Assembly: GCF_000250655.1 (NCBI RefSeq)
Contig: NC_016935.1
Span: 7,706,001-7,770,000 of the forward strand
Reading direction: 5' to 3'
Origin: Paenibacillus mucilaginosus 3016
GTDB taxonomy: Bacteria; Bacillota; Bacilli; Paenibacillales; NBRC-103111
DNA: 64,000 nucleotides
In this document: positions 35,401 through 45,073 of the stretch, one piece after another
Layout of the letters: the number at the start of each line of letters is the position of its first letter
Position numbering within the stretch: the stretch's first letter is position 1
Notes under the pieces: generated by a model
Database searches by the model: none
What the model was told of the DNA's origin: nothing
Seen by the model: the letters and a program-made list of their open reading frames with translations, nothing else
Position numbers and translations under genes: made by a program

Positions 35401-38400
35401 CTACTCCTGGAATGGACCTGTCTTGCCCATCACGACATCATAGATCTTGCTGTGGGTGGCCATGATCCCCTCGAGCAGCTGCTTATAGGGGCGGTCGGCC
35501 ACGTTCACCAGGCCCGAGTTATAGCGTTCTCCGCCATAGCCCTCCCAGTACCGGCCCGCTGCCGCCTGGTCCACATAATCGAACCAGTGGGCGCCGACCA
35601 CATAACCGAGGGCTGCGGCCCCTTCCACATAGCTGCGGTACCGGAGCTGACGCTCATGCTGGCTGGCCGCCGACCCCGGCACGATCGGCTTCAGGCCCTG
35701 TTCCGCCGTTCCGAAGCTGAATTCGCTGAGCAGGATCGCCTTGCCGCCCGACTTCGTATGCACATCGTTCAACATGTCCTTATCCAGCTGCGCGCTGTAA
35801 TGGTTGATCGAGATGGCGTCGAGATATTTGCCGGAGGCTTCGGCGAGCAGTCCCCTCACCCGCACATTGGCCGCCGTCATGGTAATCCAGCGGTCGCCGA
35901 GCAGCAGATGGTTTCCGTCATACTGGCGGAACAGGCGGGAGACCGTGCCGTAGAACGTATCGAGGTACAGACGGAAGAACGCGTCCATATCGAGATACGC
36001 CTGTCCCGGGCGGACCGTCAGCTCGGCGTCATACAGCTGGTCGAACGAAGTATAAGGCGTCGCCCATGACGCGTTGAAGGCCTCCATCGTGACATATTGG
36101 CTGCGCAGCATGTCTACCAGCTTGCGCTTCATCGCCGTATGGCCCTTGAGCTTCGGCACCGCCGTATGGAATTTGTGATAGTCGTACTCGTTATCGATAA
36201 AATAGCCGATCAGCATCGGGTCATCCTTCAGCGCAGGCAGCGCGGCGGCGAAAGCCTTATCCATCTGCTCCGCGGCGCCCGGCGCGAAGATATCGAAGAG
36301 CGAGAGGCCGTCCAGCTTGCCGGCGGTAACGCTGGCCATCGGGAGCATCACCGTATAAGGGAACGATTGGCCGCGGACCACCTGAACCGGGGTCCAGGCG
36401 CCGGCCCCGTTGAAGCCCCACTTCTTCAGCCGTTCCACCGCTTCCGTATAGAAGCTGACCGTGGAAGGAATCCGTCCGGTCTTGCGGAATTTGTTTGCGA
36501 GATAATACGAGAAGTTGTCCTGCGAGCCGAGGAAGGCGGCGCGGTATTCACCGGTAAACTGCGGGATCCATTCGAAGTTATGCTCCCTGCCGGTCACCTT
36601 CGTATACGTTTCGTTCGGTGTAATGCCGTTCATCCCCAGAGAGAAATACACATTTCCCTCCGGCGTGGTCATCACTTTGCGCCCTCCCGCCCTGCGGATA
36701 TCGAAGAATCCGGTTTTGGGGATCCCGTAGGTCCAGGAGCTTCCCTTAAGCCCCCCGTACGCATCCCGGTTTGCGGGAGCCTGCAGCGAGGCATAGTACG
36801 CTTCGTCCGCCGCCGCATCTGCGGCAAGCTCCTCATCCGACCGGACCTTCCCTGCAAAATCCGTGGAGATCACTTGGCCGTAGCGGTCGATCTGCGCCTG
36901 TCCGGTCGCGTTGATCTTGAAATGGCGGACCGGGCTGGCCTCCAACCCATTCTTGACGGCATACGCCTCGATTGTGTGATAGCCTGACAACGTGATCGGT
37001 CCGGGGTAGGTCTTGAAGCCGCCTTCCCCGTCAGTGCGGAAGAAAATCTGCGCCGGGGCGGACGGTGTCGACAGCTCGACCTTCAGCGAGCTGTCCCCCG
37101 GAGCCGTGTTCACCTGTACCGATGAGGTATGCTGGTTAAGACTGGCCCTCGACAGCTGCGGCGTCCAGGATTTGCTGTCGCCGGACATCTCCACTTTGAC
37201 ATACTGCGTCCCTTCAGGCAGCGAGGAAGCTTCATAGATATACTGCTGCCAATTCCCTGCGGCCGAACCCGAAGGGTACACTGTGGCCGGCAGCTCCTTG
37301 TAAGTCACCCCATCGGCAGAAGTATAGAGCCTGTTGTGAACGATCGGGATTCCCGTATAGAAGTAGCTCGATACCATGAACGACCGCACGCCCGATTCCA
37401 GCCTGTACACGATGAAGCCGGGCTGTGTGCTCAGCCGGGTAAAGCGGCTGCCGTCCCCGCCGAAGTAAGGGGCGTCGTTCGTGGAGATCAAGATATTCGA
37501 GCGCTTGTACAGCAGGGCGAAGGAGTCCATCCCGTCGACCACACCGGATGGCGACAAGCCGCCCCCGGACGTAATCTTCAGGAACGGGGCGCGGTCCCCG
37601 GTTTCTCTCGAGGCGATCTGCGTCGTTCCCTGGGTACCGTTGCGCAAGGCCAAGGTGATCGAGGTCCGCCCGAGCGCCTTCTGCTCTCTCGCATACTCGG
37701 TCACATCGAACTGCATCCAGCCCGGCAGACCGTAAGCGAGCGGCTTGACCGCAAGCGGCGTATCCGACAGGAGAGCCGGCCGGCTCCGGTAGGTGACCGA
37801 AGCCTCGTCCCAGCCGCCGGCAGCCGGGTACAGCTGCAGGCTCGCCGGCTCGCGCGTGCTGTCCGAAGCATAGCCGTGCAGCAGCAGCTTCGCGGTATCC
37901 GAGAGGGCATTGAAGTTCTGGAGGCTGAAGGTGAAATAGGCATCCTTGACCCGGCTGTGCCGGACGCCCAGGTTCTGAGCGCTGCCGAAGGCCTTGTCCG
38001 GCTGGGCCTCGTCCACCATCGTATCGGCAGCGGCCGCGACCCGGATATCCTCCGGCCCCATCGCCGCATAATTGAATCTCGAGATCCGCCCGCCGATCTT
38101 CCGGCCCATCCCGTCGGTGATCTCGGCGTGTGCGGCCAGATCCAGCACCTCCGAGGCCGGGATCTCCAGCGGGGCTGTATACAGTTTGCGTGCCGAAGAG
38201 GTCTTCGGGTCCGTGCCGTCGGTCGTGTAATAGATCGAGGCGCCTGCCGTAGGTGTCGACAGGGCCACCTGGGTGCCGAGCGCAGCGATCCCCGAATAGA
38301 CCGAAGCCTGTACGGAAGCCGGGCTGCCGAGCACGACCTTGCCGATCGAAGGGGATTTGAGGATGACCCCTCCTCTATAACGAATCTTGAGATAACGAGC

Positions 38401-38832
38401 ACCTGCCGGAAGATCCGAAGCCTCATAGACAAGCAGGTTCAGATGGCCTCCGTCCTCATACTGCTGCGCGATAACTTCCTGGTAATTGACGCCGTCCGAG
38501 GAAGTGAAGAATTGGAGATGGTCATACGGTTTGTACAACTCATTGATGTAGGTATACACGGTGAACGACCCGAACCCGTAGGGAGCCTGATAGATCAGAT
38601 ATTCGTTATAAGCGGCGCTCCGCTGCACACGCGTAGGATCGTCGGCATTGGTCATATTGGAGAGCAGGCTTAATGTGGAGGACCGCTTGTACGCCACATC
38701 CCAGCTTTGAAGTTCGTCAATCACAGCCGGGGGCCTGGTTTCTGCAGATGCTGCTGGAGGAGGGAGAGCCGGCAGACCGATCAGGATGGCGCTCAGCAGC
38801 AGTCCGGTTCGGACTCTAATCTTATTCATCAT
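35401..38832 (-). CDS. Large secreted modular glycoside hydrolase (paralogue 2)
   Basis: This 1143-aa exported protein (signal peptide TGLLLSAILIGLPALPPPAA) has the same module order as the protein encoded downstream: discoidin-like region, IYYTTDGTDPKTSSA module, CBM96-like module (TMVDEAQPDKAFGSAQ), second discoidin-like and FFRTDGEGGF modules, and the GH-A-like catalytic half. The two are clearly tandem paralogues, with the catalytic half best conserved (TTPEGNVYFSLGMNGITP, GYFIDNEYDYH with Glu near 881, LLSEFSFGT with Glu near 1037). Two adjacent ATG codons begin the frame; the ribosome binding site is weak (AGGATG). It has its own terminator, so the pair is not one simple operon. Control by the AraC-type regulator just upstream is likely. 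Confidence 0.8.
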   Translation of the reverse strand: MMNKIRVRTGLLLSAILIGLPALPPPAASAETRPPAVIDELQSWDVAYKRSSTLSLLSNMTNADDPTRVQRSAAYNEYLIYQAPYGFGSFTVYTYINELYKPYDHLQFFTSSDGVNYQEVIAQQYEDGGHLNLLVYEASDLPAGARYLKIRYRGGVILKSPSIGKVVLGSPASVQASVYSGIAALGTQVALSTPTAGASIYYTTDGTDPKTSSARKLYTAPLEIPASEVLDLAAHAEITDGMGRKIGGRISRFNYAAMGPEDIRVAAAADTMVDEAQPDKAFGSAQNLGVRHSRVKDAYFTFSLQNFNALSDTAKLLLHGYASDSTREPASLQLYPAAGGWDEASVTYRSRPALLSDTPLAVKPLAYGLPGWMQFDVTEYAREQKALGRTSITLALRNGTQGTTQIASRETGDRAPFLKITSGGGLSPSGVVDGMDSFALLYKRSNILISTNDAPYFGGDGSRFTRLSTQPGFIVYRLESGVRSFMVSSYFYTGIPIVHNRLYTSADGVTYKELPATVYPSGSAAGNWQQYIYEASSLPEGTQYVKVEMSGDSKSWTPQLSRASLNQHTSSVQVNTAPGDSSLKVELSTPSAPAQIFFRTDGEGGFKTYPGPITLSGYHTIEAYAVKNGLEASPVRHFKINATGQAQIDRYGQVISTDFAGKVRSDEELAADAAADEAYYASLQAPANRDAYGGLKGSSWTYGIPKTGFFDIRRAGGRKVMTTPEGNVYFSLGMNGITPNETYTKVTGREHNFEWIPQFTGEYRAAFLGSQDNFSYYLANKFRKTGRIPSTVSFYTEAVERLKKWGFNGAGAWTPVQVVRGQSFPYTVMLPMASVTAGKLDGLSLFDIFAPGAAEQMDKAFAAALPALKDDPMLIGYFIDNEYDYHKFHTAVPKLKGHTAMKRKLVDMLRSQYVTMEAFNASWATPYTSFDQLYDAELTVRPGQAYLDMDAFFRLYLDTFYGTVSRLFRQYDGNHLLLGDRWITMTAANVRVRGLLAEASGKYLDAISINHYSAQLDKDMLNDVHTKSGGKAILLSEFSFGTAEQGLKPIVPGSAASQHERQLRYRSYVEGAAALGYVVGAHWFDYVDQAAAGRYWEGYGGERYNSGLVNVADRPYKQLLEGIMATHSKIYDVVMGKTGPFQE

Positions 38833-39077
38833 GAGGGCAGCATCCTGCTTTCATGCTTACGGCTTGCGGATGTACCTGAGTTCATTACAGTATCGATCTC
38901 CTTTGGTTTTCTTTTTTTATCTTTGTTTGTGTTGGTCTCCAATCCTAAAGATAATTTTACATTTGGGAAGGGCGAACGGCCTTGAATTTTTTGTCGATTA
39001 TCAGGAATTATATGTCGGAGCCGCACGAAAGGACACGGCGTCCGTTCTCTTTAGCCCTATGCAAGTCATTTTTTGTA

Positions 39078-39116
39078 AGAAAAAAAAGAAAATCCCCTGC
39101 CTGACGGCTAGGGGAT
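39078..39116 (-). terminator. Terminator overlapping the end of the orphan regulator gene
   Basis: ATCCCCT (39092-39098) and AGGGGAT (39110-39116) form the stem; on the minus strand it is followed by a long T-rich tract. The TAG stop of the regulator lies inside the stem. Confidence 0.8.
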
Positions 39117-40232
39117 CGAATGATACTTCCTCGACGGAGAAGCCGCTTCCTGCTGCTCCTTATTCTGTTTGCGGAATTCAGTTGGCGTGACGCCGTGCGT
39201 ATCCCGGAATACGCTCGCAAAGTAATTCGGATCGTCATACCCCACACCGGCCGCCACCTCGGAGATCAGCAGATCGGTACCCGTGAGGAGCCTTTCCGCC
39301 TGCTCCATGCGCAGGCGGGTCAGACAGCCGGAGAACGTCTCCCCGGTTTCCCGCTTGAAGAGCTTGCTGAAGTAGGCCTGGCTCATGTGAAAGCGCTCCG
39401 CCATGTCGCTGGCGCTGCAGGCTTCCATATAATGCTTCTGCAGGTATGCCAGCGTCCGGCGGATAATGCCCCGGTCCGCATGGGAAGGCCGGCTGCCAAG
39501 CCCCTTCGCCATGCGGGCGAGCGCACCCCCGGCCCATTCCGCGGCCTCCTGTGCCGTGAAGAGCGCAAGCACCTGCTCGAGACAGGCTTCATAATCGAAC
39601 TCGGGCGCGCTCGGCCCGAGCTGGCGCTTAAGCGACGCATGGGCTCCGGTGACCAGCCGCAGGGCCTCCAGCTTGGCTTCGGCCGGCGGCAGGAAGGCCA
39701 GCTGCTCGGCGAGCGAAGCGGCCTCCCGCTTCCAGAGAGCGAACCTGCCGCTCTGCAGGTATTCCCTCCACCGCGCCTGACGCTCGGCGGCCGGCCCGGG
39801 CTCCGCAATGCCGGCAGGCTCCGGCTCCTGGGCCGCCTGCCGCCTCTCTTTGACCAGACTATGGACGTAGGCCCTGCGGAGCAGTCTCAGAATTCTCTCC
39901 TGGCTGCAGGGCTTTGCGATCATGTCAAAGATCCCATGCTTCCAGGCCGCCTCCGCCTCCGCAAGCTCCTTATCTTCCGTCATCACGACAAGCAGCGGCT
40001 TCACCCGGAGCTCCTGCAGACGCCGGGCCAGCTCGGCGCCGTCCAGCCCGGGCGTTGCCAGATCGCACAGAATCAGATGGGGACGGGTCTGCCGGATTTG
40101 CTCCCAGGCCTGCTCGCTGCTGCCGGCCTCGCCTACGACCGACCAGCCTGTCCCGCTGCCTTCGACTAACGTGCGCAGCCAAGTCCGGAAGAATGGCTGC
40201 CCATGGGCTATAAGCAATTTCCTTTTCAACAT
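39108..40232 (-). CDS. Orphan AraC-type response regulator with degenerate receiver
   Basis: This 374-aa YesN-like protein has a receiver-like domain (1-125) and a C-terminal AraC double HTH (about 255-355; FHMSQAYFSKLFKRETG, VGYDDPNYFASVFRDTHGVTP). The receiver keeps the central Asp (LILCDLATPGLDG) and Lys (MIAKPCS), but the N-terminal acidic pair normally written VDDE is replaced by IAHGQ, so magnesium binding and normal phosphorylation are doubtful. No kinase gene adjoins it. It precedes the two secreted glycoside hydrolase genes on the same strand and is their most likely regulator. AAAGGGG precedes the ATG. Confidence 0.85.
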   Translation of the reverse strand: MLKRKLLIAHGQPFFRTWLRTLVEGSGTGWSVVGEAGSSEQAWEQIRQTRPHLILCDLATPGLDGAELARRLQELRVKPLLVVMTEDKELAEAEAAWKHGIFDMIAKPCSQERILRLLRRAYVHSLVKERRQAAQEPEPAGIAEPGPAAERQARWREYLQSGRFALWKREAASLAEQLAFLPPAEAKLEALRLVTGAHASLKRQLGPSAPEFDYEACLEQVLALFTAQEAAEWAGGALARMAKGLGSRPSHADRGIIRRTLAYLQKHYMEACSASDMAERFHMSQAYFSKLFKRETGETFSGCLTRLRMEQAERLLTGTDLLISEVAAGVGYDDPNYFASVFRDTHGVTPTEFRKQNKEQQEAASPSRKYHSIP

Positions 40233-40512
40233 TCGGTCCCCTTTGGTTCTACCGGCGGAGTTTCTCGGGTGCGATTAGGAATAGGAACGGCGGTGCCGCT
40301 GCCGGTGGTTTATATTTCCATTGTACACGAACAAGGTGCGAACGTCATGATGCTCGGGATACGGAACAGCCATTCCGCTCTGTTCGGCACCGTCTAGGAC
40401 CTCCGGCCCCATAAGACGGCTCTATTCGGCGCCGGGAATCCAAGGCCGCATGCTATGAAAAAGGGACACCCCCACCCCGGCCAAAGCCTTGAGTGAACGG
40501 CGCCCCTGAGGG

Positions 40513-42204
40513 TCACACGCGAAATTTACGGATCAGGTCAGACAAATCTTCGGCCATGCGGCTGAGCATGGTCGAGGAGGACACAATCTCTTCCATCGAA
40601 GCGAACTGCCCTTCCACGTGGTGGGACACCGAGTGTGTGCTCTCCGCTGCAGCGGCCGCGACCTCCTGGACGGAGTGCATCGTCGACACGGCGCTGCGGG
40701 ACTCGGCTGCGATCGCCTTCGTCTCTTCGGATACCCGCAGCATCTGGCCGGCCACATCGTCGACGGCTTCATGGATCCGGCGGAAGGCGGCTCCAGCCTC
40801 TTCCACGATGCCGATCCCGCGGGACACTTCCTGTGAACCCGCTGCCGCCCCCTGCACGACCGCCGCCGTCTCCGAGCGGATGCCCTCAATCAGGCGGGCA
40901 ATCTCCGCCGCCGCTTCCGTCGTCTGCATCGACAGCTTGCGGACTTCGTCGGCCACCACGGCGAAGCCGCGTCCGGCCGCCCCGGCCCGTGCCGCCTCGA
41001 TCGAGGCGTTCAGCGCCAGCATGTTCGTCTGCTGGGCGATGCCGGCAATGAGCTCGTTAGCCGCCATAATCTGCGATGAACGGCCTCCCAGCCGCTCGAC
41101 TGCCGCCGACAGCTCCTGCATCTTGGCGAGAATGGACTGCATCTGCCCCATGGCGGAGCGGATCGCTTCATCCCCGGAGGAAGCCGTGCGGCGCGCCTCG
41201 GCCGAAGTGGCATCCGCCGCTTCCGTAATGCCGGTGATGCTGCCGAGTTGATACGACACGCCCTCGATGATGCCTACACCGGCCTGCACGCTGCCGACCT
41301 GCTGCTCCGTGCCGGCCGAGATGTCCTGCACAATCTCGGTAATCTGCTGAAGCGCCTCGCTCACCTGCCCGGAGCTGCCGTTCAGCTCTTCGGCGGCTGC
41401 GGCCACTTCCTGCGCGGATTGCCCCACGCGGGAGACCATCTCGTGCAGGCTGGCCTTCATCCGGTTGAACGCCCCGGCCAGCTCGCCGATCTCGTCCCGG
41501 CTCGTGATGCGCAGATCGCCAACGGTCAGATCACAGTCGGCGATCCGGCCGGCGGCCTGGACCATCTCCCGCATCGGACGGACGATGCTGCGGGACAGCA
41601 GCAGACCGATCGTTATAGCGAACAACAGGACGAACAAACTGATGACCAGCATCGAAGTCTCCGTCGCATCCACGACCTCCGAGTTCTCCGCTTGGCGCTG
41701 AGCCAACAGAGCCTGCTGCTGCTCGCTGATCTGCCCGGCGGCCTGCTCCAGCGTCTGCGTCGTGGGCACAGCCCACATCAGCGCCTCGGTCCGGGCCAGC
41801 CCCGGCTCACTACGGTCCACGTACTCCGTCACCTTCTGGGTCAAACGGGCGAACGTCTGGTTCGACTCCCCCATCTTCTGCACTTCGCTAAGTGTCTCTT
41901 CGGTCAAAGCCAGACCTTCGAGCTCCTTGATCTTGCCGCCGAGCTGCTCATTGAGCGCCTTGAGCGAGGTCTCCTTCTCCTTGGACGGCTCCACCAGGTA
42001 GGCGAACAGCATGCCGTTCTGCTGATGGGTCAAGGCCAGCACCTCGCCCACCCCCTCGAGCATGCTCGAGTTGTCCTCCAGCAGAGACGAATAGGAATGG
42101 TCGATCTTGTTCAAGAATGAGTACGATATGCCGCTGGCCGCCGCCGTCAGCAGGGCGACGGCTACGAATGCCCCTACCACCTTTTGTCTGACACTGATCT
42201 TCAC
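40513..42204 (-). CDS. Methyl-accepting chemotaxis protein
   Basis: This 563-aa transmembrane chemoreceptor has helices at about 7-29 and 185-205 flanking a four-helix-bundle ligand domain (4HB_MCP-like), then HAMP (SRSIVRPMREMVQAAGRIAD) and a long coiled-coil signalling domain whose hairpin tip is IAQQTNMLALNASIEAARAG (around residue 390-410). The start is GTG with GGAGAGGG upstream. It lies immediately downstream of mglC on the same strand, 100 bases apart. Taxis to galactose through the MglB protein is a plausible link, known from enteric bacteria, but the ligand here is inferred only from position. Confidence 0.92.
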   Translation of the reverse strand: MKISVRQKVVGAFVAVALLTAAASGISYSFLNKIDHSYSSLLEDNSSMLEGVGEVLALTHQQNGMLFAYLVEPSKEKETSLKALNEQLGGKIKELEGLALTEETLSEVQKMGESNQTFARLTQKVTEYVDRSEPGLARTEALMWAVPTTQTLEQAAGQISEQQQALLAQRQAENSEVVDATETSMLVISLFVLLFAITIGLLLSRSIVRPMREMVQAAGRIADCDLTVGDLRITSRDEIGELAGAFNRMKASLHEMVSRVGQSAQEVAAAAEELNGSSGQVSEALQQITEIVQDISAGTEQQVGSVQAGVGIIEGVSYQLGSITGITEAADATSAEARRTASSGDEAIRSAMGQMQSILAKMQELSAAVERLGGRSSQIMAANELIAGIAQQTNMLALNASIEAARAGAAGRGFAVVADEVRKLSMQTTEAAAEIARLIEGIRSETAAVVQGAAAGSQEVSRGIGIVEEAGAAFRRIHEAVDDVAGQMLRVSEETKAIAAESRSAVSTMHSVQEVAAAAAESTHSVSHHVEGQFASMEEIVSSSTMLSRMAEDLSDLIRKFRV

Positions 42205-42304
42205 GAGACCCTCTCCTCCAAAAATATGAAAACGTATCCATCTCTTCTAGTAGAGAAAGCTGCCGGAGAGCCCGACAGCTTTCAACATTATTCTACAATA
42301 TCGA

Positions 42305-43316
42305 TTACTTCTTCGCCAAGTACTTGCGGATGTCAAATGCTACCGCAGCGACGATGATCAGACCCTTGATGATCAGCTGCCAGTAAGGGCTGATGCCGAT
42401 GAACGTCAGACCGTAGTTGATGACACCGAAGATCAGTACGCCGGCCAGTACGCCTGGTACGGTACCGATCCCGCCGGCCGTGGATACCCCGCCGACGACG
42501 CAGGCTGCGATGGCATCCAGCTCGTACATGTTCCCGTAGTTGTTCGTTGCGCCGCCTGTTCTTGCGGCTTCAAGTACGCCGCCGAGACCGTAGAGGGCGC
42601 CGGCTGCACCGTAGATGTAGATCAGGTTGCGGGCTACGTTAATCCCCGATACCGTAGCAGCCTGGATGTTGCCGCCGATCGCGTACATGTTCTTGCCGAG
42701 ACGGGTCTTGTTGAATACGACCCATACGATCACGGCGATCAGGATGGCGATGATGACGATGTAAGGAATCGAGTAAGGACCGTTCGGACCGATGAAGCCG
42801 GTGCCGAGGTTCGTGAAGTCTTTGCGCAGACCGGCGATCGGCTGCGATTCGTTCGGCTTCATATCGAAGTAGAGCGAGTTGACACCGTATACGATAACCA
42901 TCGTACCGAGCGTTGCGATGAACGGCGGTACGCTGAGCTTCGCGACAACCCATCCGTTGATCAGACCGACAACCAGACCTGCCAGAATCCCCACGACAAT
43001 CGGAATAAACAGTGCAATCTCACCGAGCTCCGGATAGAACAGGCGCGGATAATCGCTCGCCTGCAGCATGGAAGCGGACAATACGGCACTTAAGCCGACG
43101 ATCCGGCCGGATGACAAGTCCGTTCCGCCCGTGATTAGAATGAAGGCAGCGCCCAGCGCGATGATGGCGCGGGTCGAGTTCTGCAGCAGGATATCCCGCA
43201 GGATGTTGATCGACAGGAACGTCGGGTCCTTGATGGCGATCCCGATAACGAGCAGGATCAGTACGATATAGATGGCGTTCTGTGTCAGAAACCCGTCCGA
43301 GTTTTTTGGTATTCAT
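42305..43316 (-). pseudogene. mglC: MglC galactose/methyl-galactoside ABC permease with a frameshift at codons 4-6
   Basis: The coding frame 42305 to about 43300 encodes a nearly complete MglC/RbsC permease: GFLTQNAIYIVLILL-like start, ILITGGTDLSSGRIVGLSAVLSASMLQ, GWVVAKLSVPPFIATLGTM and the C-terminal NYGLTFIGISPYWQLIIKG. The only good start (ATG at 43316 with GGAGGAG) is in another frame, encoding MNTKKLG before leaving homology. Removing one A from the six-A run (43302-43307 as T on the plus strand) joins MNTKNSDGFLTQNAIYIV in one frame, giving 336 aa. So there is one extra base: sequencing error, slippage-tolerated gene or true mutation. It follows mglA by 26 bases. Confidence 0.88.
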
Positions 43317-43342
43317 AGTAAGCTCCTCCTCCGGTGAACCTC

Positions 43343-44854
43343 TCAGTGATTGGCGGCCAGCCGCATGATTTCTTCTTCCGTAGCGCCCTTGCCTTCGACG
43401 ATGCCCGTCAGTCTGCCTTCCGACATGACCATGATCCGGTCGGACATCCCGAGCAGCTCCGGCATTTCGGAGGAAATCATGATGATGCTCTTCCCTTGGC
43501 TCGCCAAGTCGTTGATGATGGAATAGATCTCGAACTTCGCACCGACGTCGATCCCCCGTGTCGGCTCGTCAAGCAGCAGGATATCCGGCTCGGTGAGCAG
43601 CCACCGGGCCAGCAGCACCTTTTGCTGGTTGCCCCCCGACAGGTTCTTGATCTTCTCGCGGACCGACGGCGTCTTGACCCTCAGCTTCTCCACGCTCCGG
43701 GCCACTTCTTCCTTGGCCTTGCGCTCATTGAGCAGCTTGAACGGGGTTTCGTAGCGGTCGATGTTCGCGATCATCGCATTCTCGTGGATCGAGAGCACCG
43801 GGAAGATCCCCGTTACCCGCCGTTCTTCGGTCAGCAGCGCCATCTTGTGCTTCTTCGCGTCGATCGGCGACTTGATCTTGACCTTCTTGCCGTGGATCGA
43901 GACTTCGCCCGACTCCACCGCCCGCAGGCCGAACAGCGCTTCGATCAGCTCCGTCCGCTGGGCGCCGACGAGACCGCCGAGGCCGAGCACTTCGCCTTTG
44001 CGCAGCTCGAAGGATACGTCCTTGAACGACTTCGGCAGCGGAGAGGTCAGGCCTTCCACCTTCATCAGAACACCGCCCGGCACGTTCGTGCGGTCCGGGA
44101 AGCGCTGGCTGAGATCGCGTCCCACCATCCGCTGGATGATGAGGTCCGTGGTCAGCTCGGCTGCCGGCCAGGTGCCGATCAGCTTGCCGTCACGCATGAT
44201 CGTGACGTCATCGGAGATGCGGAGGATCTCCTCCATTTTGTGCGAGATATAGATCATGCTGACTCCGCGGGAGCGCAGCTCGTTGATGATCTTGAAGAGC
44301 GCCTCTACTTCATTGCCCGTCAGCGAGGACGTCGGTTCGTCCATCACGATAATCTTCGAGTTGAAGGATACCGCCTTGGCGATCTCCAGGGACTGGATCT
44401 TCGATACGGAGAGATTCCCTACGAGCTCCTTCGGATCGATATCCATCTCCAGATCCTCGAACAGCTTCTTCGTATCTTCGAGCATTCTGCGGTGGTCCAC
44501 TATTTTAAACGGCCCGAATCCCTTCATCGGGAAACGCCCGAGCCAAATGTTTTCCATGACATTGCGGTGCGGTACCGGATGGAGCTCCTGGTGAATCATC
44601 GATACGCCGTAGTTCAGCGCATCCTTGGAATTGTTGATCTCCACCTTCTCGCCGTCGAGAATAATCTCGCCCGCATCGGGTTTGTAGATTCCAAAAAGCG
44701 ATTTCATCAGCGTCGATTTGCCGGCGCCGTTCTCTCCCATAAGCGCGTGCACCGTGCCGGGACGCACTTTGATGGTTACTCCGTCCAGCGCTTTCACGCC
44801 GGGAAACTCTTTGACAATACCGTTCATCTCAAGCAAGTATTTCGAATCAGTCAT
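43343..44854 (-). CDS. mglA: Galactose/methyl-galactoside ABC ATPase MglA
   Basis: This 503-aa sugar ABC ATPase has two fused ATP-binding domains, as in the CUT2 class. Domain one has GENGAGKST, signature LSVSKIQSLEIAKA and Walker B IIVMDEPTSSL; domain two has a degenerate P-loop (GLGGLVGAQRTE), signature LSGGNQQKVLLARWL and DILLLDEPTRGIDVGAK. MIHQELHPVPHRNVMENIWLGR is typical of MglA. The ATG at 44854 with AGGGGGG was preferred over an extension of 46 codons upstream. It couples ATP to uptake by MglC with ligand from MglB, and is second in the mglBAC operon. Confidence 0.94.
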   Translation of the reverse strand: MTDSKYLLEMNGIVKEFPGVKALDGVTIKVRPGTVHALMGENGAGKSTLMKSLFGIYKPDAGEIILDGEKVEINNSKDALNYGVSMIHQELHPVPHRNVMENIWLGRFPMKGFGPFKIVDHRRMLEDTKKLFEDLEMDIDPKELVGNLSVSKIQSLEIAKAVSFNSKIIVMDEPTSSLTGNEVEALFKIINELRSRGVSMIYISHKMEEILRISDDVTIMRDGKLIGTWPAAELTTDLIIQRMVGRDLSQRFPDRTNVPGGVLMKVEGLTSPLPKSFKDVSFELRKGEVLGLGGLVGAQRTELIEALFGLRAVESGEVSIHGKKVKIKSPIDAKKHKMALLTEERRVTGIFPVLSIHENAMIANIDRYETPFKLLNERKAKEEVARSVEKLRVKTPSVREKIKNLSGGNQQKVLLARWLLTEPDILLLDEPTRGIDVGAKFEIYSIINDLASQGKSIIMISSEMPELLGMSDRIMVMSEGRLTGIVEGKGATEEEIMRLAANH

Positions 44855-45073
44855 GGTAACGCCCCCCTGCGTATTGGATACGCCTCCTCCCAGTTCCGTC
44901 AAGGGACTGGAATCTCCTGTCAGAGGCACCCGAATTTCAGTATGTGTATGTTTGTATATAGTGAGGATGGCAACAGCGTCGGACCGGCACAAACCGTATG
45001 AATGTTTTCATGAAAAAGGCAAGGGAGCAGGCACCTGAATCACCTGGCCCCCTGCCGTGTGGCAAAAGACGAA

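Noticed and set aside
40440..40512. Hairpin after the chemoreceptor gene
   Set aside because: The GC-rich stretch near the stop pairs poorly; I could not define convincing arms, so no terminator is called.
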